Shown in pieces: positions 24,842 to 36,001 of a DNA stretch of 64,000 bases. Made by a program: the position numbers and the translations under genes. The number at the start of each line of letters is the position of its first letter. Positions within the stretch are counted from its first letter, which is position 1. Source of the DNA: Romanomermis culicivorax (taxonomy: Eukaryota; Nematoda; Enoplea; Mermithida; Mermithidae); assembly GCA_963922205.1 (NCBI GenBank), contig CAWUHX010000045.1, forward strand, positions 992,001 to 1,056,000, given 5' to 3'. The notes beneath the pieces were generated by a model, which saw only the letters and a list, made by a program, of their open reading frames with translations, ran no database searches and had not been told where the DNA came from.

Positions 24842-25522
24842 CTATATCATGCTCAGAATCTTCAGGATATATTTGGGGGAATCTTGGAATTGCCTCCATT
24901 CTTTGACTTTCCCAGATTTTTGCTCTGGATATAATGGAGTACCATCTTCAGGATTCTGAACTGTCAAAATTCTGAATCTCTTCACCAAATTGAGATGCCT
25001 TTCCTCATTTTTTTGTGCTTCCAGATCTTTCAGATTTGACTCTCGTCTATATTCTGAGGACATGTGTTCCCATTTTGGCAGTATCTTTTCTGTTTGATTG
25101 TCTGGTTCATCCATTCTAGAAAGGAAATCTGCCATAGCATTTTCCTTTCCAAGCACATACTCTAGTTTGTAATTGAACTGAGAGATGAATGAGTACCATC
25201 TCTTCAACTTACCATTGGTCATCACATTTACCTTCATTGAGAGTAAAGGCTTGTGGTCTGTTCTAATGGTCACTCTATGACCTACTAGATAGTCCTTGTA
25301 TAACTTTAAGCCATAAACGATGGCCAGACATTCTGTTTTCATGGGTGACCTTTTCTTCTCATCCACTTTTAAAATTCTGCTGTTGTAAGCTTTTACCCAG
25401 CAGTCAGATTTGGTCTCCTGGTAGAGAACTGCTTCCAGTGCTGTTCCACTGGCATCTGTCTGAAGGACAAAGTCCGCAGACCTGTCCAAAACTGGATACC
25501 TCAGAAAAGGCACTGACAACAA
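24842..25522 (-). pseudogene. RNase H domain with tether to integrase
   Basis: The 226-codon frame begins LSVPFLRYPVLD and has FVLQTDASGTALEAVL (first catalytic Asp), KTECLAIVYGLK (Glu), RVTIRTDHKPL (Asp) and ENAMADFLSR, the usual RNase HI pattern of gypsy elements. It is preceded by a TAG in the RT-RNase H connection near 25550. The C-terminal 80 residues are a charged linker. Confidence 0.85.
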
Positions 25523-25546
25523 TGCATCCTTTGGTCTTTGAAAAGC

Positions 25547-26296
25547 CTAATGATGAACCTCCGATACTTCCCAAACACTATTTTTTCCAGTTAGTTTATA
25601 CAAAGGTTCTGTGAATTTAGCCAGACCTGGTATGAATTTTTTACACCACTGTTGCATTTCTAGAGACATTTGGAATTTTCTCTTGGACTGTGGGAATGGG
25701 AACTTTTTAATGGCTTTAACTTTTTTCAGATCTGGGGAAACTCCATCCCAATTTAAGATATGTCCTAAAAAATGGACTCTCTCTGGGAGAAATTCACATT
25801 TCTTCGGCTTCAAGGTCAACTGAGCCTTTCTCAGAGCTTACAGGACTAGCTCTAAATTTACTAAATGTTCGTCAAATGTGTTTGAGGATACAATAATATT
25901 GTCTATATTGATGAGATAGATTTTCCACACATATGGGTGCAAAACTCTTTCCATAATAAACTGGAACTCTGCTGGTGCATTGTTTAAACCAAAGGGCATG
26001 ACTTTAAATTGATATAGCCCTTCCTGGCATATTAAAGCAGTTTTTTCTTTGCTTTCTTTATCCATTGGAATTTGCCAATAACCTGATTTGAGATCCAAGG
26101 TGGTACAAAATTTTGCCCTTCCTAAACAGTCTAGGTAGTTATCTATTCTGGGAATGGAATACTTGTCCTCCTTTGTGACTTCATTTATACCCCTAAAATC
26201 CACTACTGGTTGCTTGGTACCATCACTTTTACCTACCAAGAATAAAGGAGCTGCCCAAGGCGACTTTGATGGTTCTATGACATCCTTTTTGAGCAT
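25547..26296 (-). pseudogene. Reverse transcriptase
   Basis: The frame carries EPSKSPWAAPLFLV, VVDFRGIN, the catalytic block TTLDLKSGYWQI, FKVMPFGLNNAPAEFQ and then YLINIDNIIV where Ty3/gypsy RTs have Y-x-D-D. Both Asp residues are thus replaced or shifted, so the polymerase site is dead. A TAA near 25838 interrupts the chain before LTLKPKKCEF and the thumb region (25819-25547). Gene order and motifs make the identification secure. Confidence 0.85.
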
Positions 26297-27026
26297 ATCT
26301 TGTACATGCTCAGGAACATGTGGCTTTAAATTAATGGCAGTCCTGTGATATTGTTAAGCCACAGGTGCTGCATCACCTGTATTTATTTTACAGGTCAAAT
26401 AGGCTGTAGTAGTTGGTGGATCATTAGGCAAGCTGAATATGTCTGTATATTTGGGGAGACACTTCAAAGCTTATTCTAACTGATCATAAAATATGTTGGA
26501 TTTAGCTAGCATACTGTATAGAGCTTCCCTGAACTCTTTCTCATTGCTTTGAGTCGAATCAGGTTTAGCTTGGACTGTACAAGTTTGCAGCTTCTCCTCC
26601 TCCTCAACTATCTTCATCTTTAGTTGATCTTGATTAGAGGAATCACATAACACAGAATTAGTATAGCTAATTATTTGGTTTTGATTCAAATGGCATCCTG
26701 ATCCTGTGGTATTAGATACCATAACTACAAAATAACTTTTAGTACCAATTACTATAGTACTATCTATGTGGAACCTATTTTCATTTTCCTGAGACTCTAC
26801 TATGATCCTATTCAGGCCATTTTAGCCTACCTTATCCCAAAGTTTTGCTTTCACAAGTATATCAGTACTACTGGGCAAGTAGATTTGATTCAAACTTACT
26901 ACTGGCAACAAAACCTTCAAGAGGCTGACATTGATTAGTGGCACAAATCGTTGATTCCCTGGCACTTGTGGTCATGACCTCTCCGAAATTAGGTTGAGGT
27001 TTTTCTGGGGTCACATATATCCGTTA

Positions 27027-27704
27027 TTACCCATTGTTGAGAGTCATCATCCTGTTCCTGAAATCTATTATGGCTCCTACCTGAGGATGAGCCAAAAAGT
27101 CTGTTCCCACAATTACATTTTCATCTGATTCAGGGATAACAATTGCTTTTATAGGAAACTGTCCACACAGGGTATCCATCCTGAATTGAATATACCCATG
27201 GGCTTGGACTGTTTTACCATCAGCCACAGTAACATTCAATATCCTTGGATATTCAGTGTAATTGGGACCCAAAGTTTCTTTCTGAAACTTAGCTGACATA
27301 ACCGTACACTGAGCTCTTGTGTCAATGAGAGCCAATGTTCTATGTCCTTCTATTATAATCTCAATATAGAATGGGGCTGTTTTGGGGTAAGTATCCAGCA
27401 AATGTTGCTCCTGAGGACTAGCTGGTATGCCTCTCTTTATCACCTGTACTGCTGGTACTACGGTTTGAGTCGCAATAGCATTCATTTGGACAATGCTGCC
27501 CAATACTACATTAGGACAACTCACTCTCTGATCTGCCTGTACAAAAGGATTCATTTGTGATTGCCTAGCAACCATCACACTGGAATAATCCTTCTGGGGC
27601 TGCTGATTTGTGAATTGACACTGGTGCAGAGTCTGAGTTGGTCCCGTAATAGCCTTAGTCAGCTGAGGTGGCTGTAATGCAGCTTGCTGCTGGAATTGCT
27701 GCAT
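27027..27704 (-). pseudogene. Retroviral-type aspartic protease
   Basis: A 225-codon frame starts Gln-rich and then has the domain pattern PFYIEI, ALIDTRAQCTVMS, hydrophobic strands and VIVGTDFLAHPQVGAIIDF. The active-site motif is DTRA where the family has D-(T/S)-G-A, a Gly-to-Arg change that would inactivate it. The I-V-G-x-D-F-L signature near the C-terminus is intact. It acts in cis on the Gag-Pol polyprotein in living family members. Confidence 0.75.
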
Positions 27705-28075
27705 CTGCTGATACTGCTTCTACAGTTCTTTCTGCCTTTTGAATTCCAGAAATTCGTTATGGTCGGAATTCTGTTCAAAATCTTCATGGTTATCCTGATA
27801 TTTGGAATAGCCAACATGGTAGGCACCTCTGCCTCTACTATTAAAGTTTGCATTCCAGTAACCTCCTCTACCTCTGTAGTTACCTCTAGCAAAATTGTTG
27901 GAACCACCCCTATTGAAAGTAGGGAAGCTAGCTCTGCCTTTGCTTCTGCATCAGACAAAACTTGCAATGTCCTGCAGTCTGCAGTAGTATGTGTTATGTT
28001 CTTGTGGAACTCACACCATGGCTTTGTAGGATTTCGGGAGACTTGACCTCCCTGGCTCGAGCTGGGTATGGCCAC
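27659..28075 (-). pseudogene. Gag C-terminal Cys/His box region
   Basis: Near the start is WCEFHKNITHTTADC, a C-x2-H...H-x4-C zinc-knuckle variant used instead of CCHC in some Ty3/gypsy Gags. The following sequence is Glu/Val-rich, partly in shifted frames, and merges with the protease reading frame around 27700. Confidence 0.55.
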
Positions 28076-28300
28076 ATCAGACCAATTTTCCTTATGTCTA
28101 CCATCAACCTTTTGCTTTGATCAAATTTTTCGACCAGTTGTACCATTTTTTCAGAAATCTTTAACACAAGAGACTCCTTCTTACCTTTTTTGGTCTGAGC
28201 CCTATGGGCTTCCTGAACTGGAATCTCCTCTATTTCAGGTGAATCACTCCTGGACTTCTGGGTCTGGGCTGGTACCTGATTACCTAAACTCTTGTACAGC

Positions 28301-30027
28301 TTAAAACCTTTGTCTCTGGCTTTGCTGAAAACCCTCTGACTGATTCCATGCTACTACAGCTATTTCAGGGTCTTGCCTGTTCTGCATGGCTACCTCATTG
28401 ATAGCAATTGGGTGTTGCTGAGTACCTTTAGGTCCATACCTTTGGAAGGCATTCTTGTATCTCCATTCAACATCATGAAATTCAACTGCTAAGTCATAAG
28501 AAGTCCTTAAGGTATGCTTAGAATTTTTCAGTCCAGACTGAAATGTGGGATCACTCTTATACACAAATGTGTTGATAATCAGTCTCTGCTTTGACTGATA
28601 ATCCAAATCTCCTTTTACAAGTTCCACTAATATACTGACTCTTTTTAGAAAGTCAATGGCTTGTTCCTAGGGTCTCTGTTAGATCTCAAATAATTCCCTG
28701 GTAAGCATTTCCAGGTTACATTCTGGTGTGAAGACATTAATTATGGCCTTCCTGGCCTCCTTATAGGTCATGTTATCACTTGCAACAGCCTTTGGTCTGT
28801 CATTAGAAAGCCTCAGCAGTGCTTCATACTTAGCTGATTCGGGTGTATCTCTACAAAATTCCCTTTCTAGTGCTGTCAAGAAGCCAAGCACTTGCTGATT
28901 TACCATACCTTCTAAAAGTCTGGGTAACACACCTTTTACGATATTCCTTATAACAATCTCTTGTGCCAAATTGGTTGTTGGCATTTCCCTCTGATCATAT
29001 GCTGCTGTAGGAATTGGGTCCATATCAGAGTTTAATGATTGCAACATAACTCCATTTGGATCTCATTGCAATGGTACACCTCCTTGATTTGATGGGAAAT
29101 TGTCTCTGTCAAATCTGTAATCCCTATATTGAAAACATGCCAGTTGATCTGGTCTAAGGGTATTTGGATCAATTATATTTCCTCTACTATCATAGACCAT
29201 TCTTGTCAAAGTCCGATGCTGCTGAGCTAGCTGATTTTGATTCCTCTCCTCTACTGATTGTTCAGTTTTCTCAAATCCAATGTCCCTAGCGAGACCTCTC
29301 CAACTTTTGGGTTCAAAATTTGGTCTTAGTCCTTCATCAAGTTCTGGCCTATTACTAGGCCCTGCACGTGCATATGTTTCAGCTGAGAGATTGTTGTCTC
29401 TTTCTGCACCCCTATTACATGATCTAATCTGTATATCTGGCTCCTGTTGGTGACTTCCGGCTTCCCTCTTATTGTCCTCTGTGGTGACATTCACGATAAC
29501 GTTGAACAAGGATTCGAGGGTTCCTTTCAATTCATGTAATTGCACTGCCAATTCTTGATTGGACATCTCAGGAGCTCTTTCCAGCCGCTGGAGTCGCTTC
29601 TGATCTTGTCGGTTCCTCTCTAACCATTTCCATTTGGTTTCGGGGTCCAAATCGTTCAAATTTGGTCAAATTTCAGGCGTAACAATATCCTGTTTCGATC
29701 CTGCTAATTCGACCGTCAGGGGTGATTATTTTATGTTCAGTGGTAGCTGCCCATCAGCATCTGGGTTTGGATTTGCTGCCTGCCTGTTGTGGTTCCATGG
29801 CAATCATCGGCGAGCAGGCCACTGGCACACCTGCATCCTGGGGCGTAAAATGCATTGCCTGCTGTAGCAATGGCTGTACCCTCGCAGGAGTCTGATCTGG
29901 AACCACTGGGTCCAGAGCAGGAAGACCTTGCTGATACCTCTCTCCCAGATTGACTAGATTCCCAGCACTCACCACTGGGTGGTGGTGTATTCAAAGTATT
30001 ACCTATTGGTATCCTTTCATTTGGCAT
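28301..30027 (-). pseudogene. gag polyprotein, interrupted
   Basis: Segments 30027-29737, 29659-29063, 29047-28679 and 28627-28301 are collinear, mostly in one frame, with single stops between them. The N-terminal part is polar and predicted disordered. The middle (NLAQEIVIRNIVKGVLPRLL to ALEREFCRD) is a helical capsid-like region, and the segment after 28627 continues it (KQRLIINTFVYKSD). Its position directly upstream of the Cys/His box and protease supports gag. The stops between segments are TGA, TAA and TAG, each one transition from a sense codon. Confidence 0.65.
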
Positions 30028-30735
30028 TTTAAATCCTGATAACTTTCTATAGAAACCTGGAGGATATTCTTTTCTCTTAGTCTGACTATGAAGTTCTGTT
30101 ATGAAGAGTTAAAAGCCACCACTTAATGTAGAGGTCTTTATCTAGGGTTTAAAGAAAGAGCGGTTTGGTCTGAACTGACCTGTTAGAGCTAATTCCTTGG
30201 CTAGATCTTAGAGATTGTGCAACAGTCCAGTTCCCCAGACCTGGCAACAACAACTATTAACTAACCTTTAGTTGAGGGGCTTCACAACAAAGCCCTCACA
30301 ATCTCCTAGGGGAGAAAGTTTCCTCTGCAGGAATAGACTTACTTGCAGGATCCTGATTATTGTCTTCCTGGGCTTGGCATCAGCAAGCGGGTGCCTACGC
30401 CTTTGGCCCTTTGCTCCAGATGATTAATATCGAATCTAAATTATAAATAATATATCAATAAATATGACGACTATTAAAAGAATGTGGGAACATCACTAAT
30501 ATTTTATGTAAATTAAATACTAAATTGCTGGTGAAAGGTTTATTGGACCCCAGCACTAAGTTATCGAAAATATAATAATAATTGACAATGATTTATCATC
30601 ATCACTTCCATCCTTCTGTGGTGCTCAACTTCTATGCAAATGTTTGCGCCACTGGTCATCATTCGTCGATTTGCATGTCGATTTCCCATTACAACTTGCC
30701 AGCAACACATGTGCAGGAAACGCACACTGTAGTCT
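30028..30735. other. Possible gypsy leader region; no LTR identified
   Basis: This precedes gag on the minus strand. It is less AT-rich than the DNA beyond 30430, so the retroelement probably extends to about 30420. No second copy of this sequence is visible left of the element. A remnant of the 245-bp MITE (tagtctgtgg, aaaatgcttccaaata) sits at 30736-30805. Confidence 0.35.
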
Positions 30736-30811
30736 GTGGTCTCAAAATGCTTCCAAATAAAAAATCTGGAAATCAAGTTCTATTTTATATTTTAAGCATT
30801 TTCTAACTATG

Positions 30812-33117
30812 TTATTAGAAAATGCCCCGATGTGGCAGAAAAAAGAAGAATATACTTGCTTGGATAGTTGCCAAGCTAGAAAAAGGATTAAACTAGATTT
30901 TTGAGAACTTGGGTTTAAGTTGGAAAAAATCCACTTTTTTATATTGGATTTTCATTCCTTCTCAAAAAAATTTTCCATGTCTGTGAAAAAGTATATTCTG
31001 CTGCATTGTGCATTTTGTGCTTCCCCTTGAATGGACTACAGTAAAATGTTTCTATATGAAAATTATATGCACATGATCCCAAATGTAAAGAAAGGGTATC
31101 CCAACAGCTTTTTAACTCCCGACTGATTCAAAACTTTTGCCTCTCACACTGAAAATAGTGAGGCAGGCATATTATAGTCATTTTCAGAACTATAAAGAAA
31201 CCTGGGCTTGGTTGCACTAACCCAACATGAGGATGATTTCAATATCGCAAGTAAATTGATGATCCTGAGTTTAAGCTGATCGTAATGTTCAAATTATTCT
31301 CTTCCAGTGCACAATAAATACTCACTTCAGGATTAACTACTACTGAGGTGTAAGTTCGAGTTTGAGAATTGAAGACATTTTTATATTTACTTGCTTTAGA
31401 GAAAAGAAAATTATGTGAAAATGTTAGTGAAACCCGACAGCTCGAGTTGGGGATAATCTTGACATTGAGCTCGTTATAATCCTGACAACATTGAAATTAT
31501 ACTGAACTTGAGATCAAACTGAGTTGCTGTTTTGTTCAAGATTATCCTGAGCTCGAGCTTAAACCCCTTTTGTGCAACTGGGCCTACAGTCATTAGGCAC
31601 CAATCTACAAACCGGAGAACATGGTAAAGCATACAAAAATGCTCCTGATCTGCAATCCCGCAAAAAGCACTCTTTCTGCAAATTTCAGTTTAAATCCAAA
31701 AGCTGTGAATGAAGCTATTTTGTTGAATAGTTAAACAGAAGAAAATAAATTTGTTTATAGCTTTTAATCAGTACAACTAACAGAGTGAATTCAATGTGAC
31801 ATGTTATACTAAATCAATGAATTAAACATAATATCTTGTACAATCAATTTAGTTCTAAGAAGGCTTTGTGCTGTAGCTTTTTTTCTAAATGAACTGAGTG
31901 GAATTTTATGTGCCACTTTCCCACAGTGATTCTGTTTTATTGAGACGAAATTTGGCAAAAAAGTTCAACGCAGTTAGAATCACATATGTGTGAGGGAGGA
32001 CATGGGGGTACAAACTAGCCCAAAGGTTTTGAAATTGGAAAATTTTTTATGAAAGAAATTTTTTGGTAAACTTTTTTGAATTTTGTTGTCTCAAAAAACG
32101 CCAAAAAACCAAGGTCCAGTCCATGTAATCTCTCCAGTCCATGTAATCTCCTCACATGTTTGGTTGGAAAGTGCAGAATATACTTCACAGCTGCACAATA
32201 TATTTTTTCACAGACATGAAAATTTTTTTTTGAGAAAGAATGAAAATCCAATATAACGAAAGTGAATTTTTTCCAACTTTAAGCCAACTTCTCAAAAATC
32301 TAGTTCAATCCTTTTTCTAGCTTGGCAACTATCCAAGCAATTATACTCTTCTTTTTTCTGCCCCCTCGGGGCATTTTCTAATAAACTAGTTCACCTTTTT
32401 AGTTGGCCTGAACCATGCATGAAAACCTTCATAGAAGCACATTGATGTTTTAAATTTGGTCTTTTTCCCATCAAAGAAACAATAAAAAATCTTAAAGCTA
32501 CGAATTCTCACTCTCGGTGAAAGTAAAAAGTGTTTAAACCGCATAGAACTAAAAACACATTGTAAAGAGGGTGCTATGTGATCATTTCCATTGAGTTCTT
32601 CATAATCAGGAACCCCTCAACCCAAAAAACCGCAGAAAAAACTTTGTTTACACACAGAACAATTTTTGCGTGAAATGATTGTGTCCATGAATTCCACATG
32701 GTTAGAAACCTATTCCCTCAAAAATTGCAGAAATATATTTGAAATACACTCAATATAATTTGTGTGTAAAGTGACCCCCTTCATTAAATTCCCCATTGTC
32801 AAAAACCCCTTCCACAAAAAAATCACGAAAATATGCTTGGTTACACCCGAGATAATTTTTTTGTGTTAAGTGACGTATCCATTGATTTCCCGCAACCACA
32901 AACTCCTTCCACAAAAAATTACGAAAATACGCTTGTTTACACCAGGAATAATTTTTTGTGTAAAGTGACCGCCGCAATCGAATTACCAATGGTCAAAAAC
33001 CCTGTTAGCTCAAAAATCCCAATAAGGCTACCGGTTCAATTGAGACTGCAAAAAATTAGTAGTGCATCATGCTGCAAAAAATTATTTTTTTGAAGCCGTA
33101 AATATTATATAACTAGT
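30812..33117. repeat. Large tandem repeat, unit 1 (uninterrupted)
   Basis: Begins ttattagaaaatgccccgatg and ends at attatataactagt, where unit 2 starts with the same words. Within the unit the first 180 bp (30812-30990) return inverted at 32200-32390 (ending ggggcattttctaataa), giving a 1.6-kb inverted-repeat element followed by a minisatellite tail (32580-33000). It has no coding capacity that I can support. It contains the intact counterpart of the Polinton insertion site near 31785-31815. Confidence 0.8.
32580..33000. repeat. Minisatellite, units of about 80-90 bp
   Basis: Repeated phrases are gtgtaaagtgacc, attgaattccc, tcaaaaaccc, ttccacaaaaa and acgaaaatacgcttgtttacac. About five diverged units are present. 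It corresponds to 54660-55345 in unit 2. Confidence 0.8.
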
Positions 33118-34131
33118 TTATTAGAAAATGCCCCGATGGGGCAGAAAAAAGGAGAATATACTTGCTTCGACAGTTGCCATGGTAGAAAAAGAAGTGGACT
33201 AGATTTTCGAGAACTTGGGTCAAAGTTGGAAAAAATTCACTTCCTTTATATTGGATTTTCATTCTTTCTCAAAAAAATTGTCAATGTCTGTGAAAAAGTA
33301 TATTCTGCAGCATCGTGCATTTTGTCCTTCAACTGGCATCAACTACAGTAAAATTTTTCTATAAGAAAATTACATGCACCTGACTTCAAGTGTAAAACCA
33401 ATAGCATTCTAACTCCCGACGGATTCAGAGCTCCTGCCTCTGACTCTAGCTGAAAAATAGCGAGGGAGGCACATTATAGTCATTTTCAGAACTATAAAGG
33501 AACCTGAGGTTTGTTGCACTAACCCAACATGAGGATAATCTCAACATCGGGATTAAATTGATGATCCGGAGTTTAAGCTATTCACAATGTCCAAATGCAC
33601 AAATCATACTCACTTCAGGATTAACTAAAACTGAGGAATTGCAGAAATTTTCATATTTATTTGCTTTAGAGATAAGAAAATTATGCGAAAAATTTAGTGC
33701 AACTTGACAGCTCGAGCTGGGGATAATCTAGACGTTGAGCTTGTTATGATCCTGATGACATTCAAATTATACCGAACTTGAGATCAAACCGAGTGGCCTT
33801 TTTGTTTGAGATTGAGCTTGAGCTCAGACCCCTTTAGTGCAACTGGGATTTGGTTACAGTCTTTGGGCACCGATCTGTGAATGGGATTCAGCCATGCATA
33901 TATTAGGGTTGTGCGCCAAATCCTGTATCCGGTTCTCCCCGACTCTAATTGGAGCGACAAAGATGGGTGAAATTGCTTCCTATTTGCAATCCTGCAAAAA
34001 GTGCTCTTTCTGCAAATTTCAGTTTAAGCCAAAAACTGTGAATGATGCTATTTTGTTGAATAGTTAAATAGAAGAGAATAAATTTGTTTATAGCTTGTAA
34101 TCAGTAGAACTTACGGAGTGGATTATATATG
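33118..34131. repeat. Large tandem repeat, unit 2, left part
   Basis: Collinear with 30812-31795 and interrupted at 34131 by the Polinton. The unit resumes at 53875. The last six bases, tatatg, are the left target duplication. Confidence 0.85.
34126..34131. repeat. Left Polinton target-site duplication (tatatg)
   Basis: Identical to 53869-53874 and immediately outside the left terminus. Confidence 0.85.
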
Positions 34132-34917
34132 AGTAGTAGTAAGGCCGGCCCGTATAGGTCGTACGCTTAAGGATACTCCTATCTTTTGTGTACGACCTAT
34201 AATTTGTCACTTTTTGCCGATTTATAGGTCGTACAGTAAACATACACGATTGGCTTTTGTCGGATTTACAGGTCGTACAGTAAACATATACGGTTAATTA
34301 CTTCGTCGATTTATAGGTCGTACAGTAAACATATAGGTCGATTTATAGGTCGTACGGTTAAAAATGTATGTTCTAGAGTTACCGTAATAGTAGAATTACG
34401 GTAATTTTTCGATTATGGTAATAAATGAGTTACTGTGGGTGGAAAAGGAAAATCAATGATGAACGCAAAAAGGAAAACTAAAATGAACAAAAAATGGAAA
34501 AGAAATAAAAAGAGATTGTGTGTAAAAACGGCTTCCCCTCTGGGAAGAGGAAGCCCACAAAAATTTGCACCCCGGACCCCCTTTGTCAAAAGGGTGCCAC
34601 CTGCAGGTGTAAATATATTTCGGAGGTCCCATTTTCCGAAAGATCGTTCAAGTCAACAAATGTCAGAATGGTCAATCTGGTCAGTAATGGTCTGTTTAAT
34701 GAGTAAAATATCGGGAGAGTCATTACGCGATGAAACATTATCCTTACGGGTGCATGCGTATAAATTTTGATGTTCTGCCAAAAATGACCAAGAAGGTCTT
34801 TTATAAAACTGACCAGAACGAGCTGGTCATAAAAAGCATGTAGACAAATAAGGTCTTTTATAGAAAGATGAACAAATGAGCAGGTCGTAAAAAGCGTGTG
34901 GAAAATTTGACGAGTTA
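34132..34917. repeat. Left terminal inverted repeat of the Polinton
   Basis: Pairs with 53088-53868 at high identity, with scattered substitutions. The outer 230 bp contain iterated taggtcgtac motifs. The inner part has a purine-rich stretch and an open frame of 111 codons (34435-34770) that is also open in the other copy, most likely by identity alone. This left copy carries one extra agt at the tip. Confidence 0.95.
34155..34360. promoter_or_regulatory. Iterated tataggtcgtac motif in the left terminus
   Basis: The core taggtcgtac occurs about five times in direct orientation, at least three of them extended to taggtcgtacagtaaacata, plus once inverted (gtacgacctata near 34182). The set is mirrored at 53640-53845. 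Spaced direct copies close to a protein-primed terminus suggest binding sites for a replication, integration or transcription factor. The function is inferred. Confidence 0.5.
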
Positions 34918-35690
34918 AAATCTTTACATATCAAAAATTTTTAATTCAATGCAACATTCTAGTTTATTATTATAAAACTTTTGAAACACTTTTTTATTTT
35001 TGTTTATCACCAAAATACTGTGGTCTAAATACAAAAATAATAACGTGAACCAAAAATGGAAAACATAAAAGAAAAAATTCATTTAGAAAATTGACCCCCT
35101 CCGCCCACGGAGGAAGTCCTTCAAAAAACGCGCCCTCGGGCTCCAAAATAAGAGGTGCGCCATCTGCAGGTTCACAGAATAGCTAATCGGAAGCCCTGCA
35201 TACTGAAGGATCGTGCAAATTAGAATGGTCTTTTAGATCAGAATGCTCAATTCCACATATAAAAACTCTAAGAGTCTATAAAATTTGAAACATTATTCCT
35301 ACGGGTTTATACTTATAAAGTCGTAAATGATCAAATTCTTTTATAGAAAAATGACCCAAAAGAGTGGGCATAAAGCGCATGTAAAAAAGTGAACAGTTGA
35401 GATAAAAAATATTCTAGATGTAAAAAGTAATTGATACTACAAAAAATATTTGAAGAAAAGAAAAAGAAGAAAAGAAAAGAACTAAATCATTAAGGGTAGC
35501 CATACATGAACGTTTCTCTGCGTATAGAAAATTAATACATAATATTGTGTGATTTATGTAGGTAGATACGATTTTGTATACGGAGTGTTTCCCAGAGCAA
35601 ACATAGAAAGGTTAGACAGCTGAAGCCATTTAGATCGTAAAACCAATTAGAAATGCCAGAAAAGGTCAAAGGTTCTATAAAACACGGTAG
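34918..35690. other. Left subterminal region, degenerate terminal-repeat copy
   Basis: 34918-34975 matches the inverted sequence at about 52540-52600 (aatgcaacattct and its complement). 35030-35400 is a weak copy of the terminal-repeat module (ccctccgcccacgg, ctgcaggtt, aaacattattcctacgg). No gene is visible. Confidence 0.6.
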
Positions 35691-35696
35691 CAAGAG

Positions 35697-35870
35697 ACGC
35701 TTTACCAAAATAATTAAGGTGGTGATTATTGTTATTTTGATAGTTTTCTAGAATAACCTAGAGCCTAAAACCTTTAAAGAGACGCAATACCAAAACAATT
35801 AAGGTGGTGATTATTGTTATTTTGATAGTTTTCTAGAATAACCTAGAGTCAAGAACCTTCAAAGAAAAAC
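35697..35870. repeat. 86-bp direct repeat, two copies
   Basis: The block acgc..taccaaaa.aattaaggtggtgattattgttattttgatagttttctagaataacctagag occurs at 35697 and again at 35783. It lies upstream of the TATA box of the left-arm gene and may be a promoter element. Confidence 0.8.
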
Positions 35871-35929
35871 CGAAAAGATTCAACCAAAAAGCAGAAAAAA
35901 CCGGAAAAGGTTTAATGAGGGTAAAGAGG

Positions 35930-35937
35930 TATAAATA
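35930..35937 (+). promoter_or_regulatory. TATA box of the left-arm gene
   Basis: The sequence gaggtataaatag lies 65-72 bp before the ATG at 36002, a normal distance for a short 5' leader. Confidence 0.5.
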
Positions 35938-36001
35938 GAAAAAATAGAAGAAGAAGAACCATTCTTATTTTTGTACTTGCGCGCGACACCCGAGACTATC
36001 A

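Larger units (their letters stand above)
22880..30027 (-). mobile_element. Decayed Ty3/gypsy retrotransposon coding region
   Basis: Minus-strand order is gag (30027-28301), Cys/His box and aspartic protease (28075-27027), reverse transcriptase (about 26350-25547), RNase H (25522-24842) and integrase (24647-22883). This order, with RT before RNase H before integrase, defines Ty3/gypsy. Every domain has at least one stop or altered active-site residue. No LTR pair, primer-binding site or polypurine tract could be found by eye, so the true ends are unknown. Confidence 0.85.

Noticed and set aside
18692..29659. Reassigned stop codons (TGA as Trp) to explain frequent in-frame stops
   Set aside because: TGG is used for Trp in the same frames, TAA and TAG are also inserted, and the GPCR and intact Polinton genes use the standard code.
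22880..30430. Repeat-induced point mutation as the cause of the stops
   Set aside because: RIP is fungal and acts on CpA; the TGG-to-TGA changes do not fit that context and the window is animal-like.
21600..30430. LTRs of the gypsy element
   Set aside because: No direct repeat was found between the region right of gag and the regions left of integrase, so I do not annotate any.
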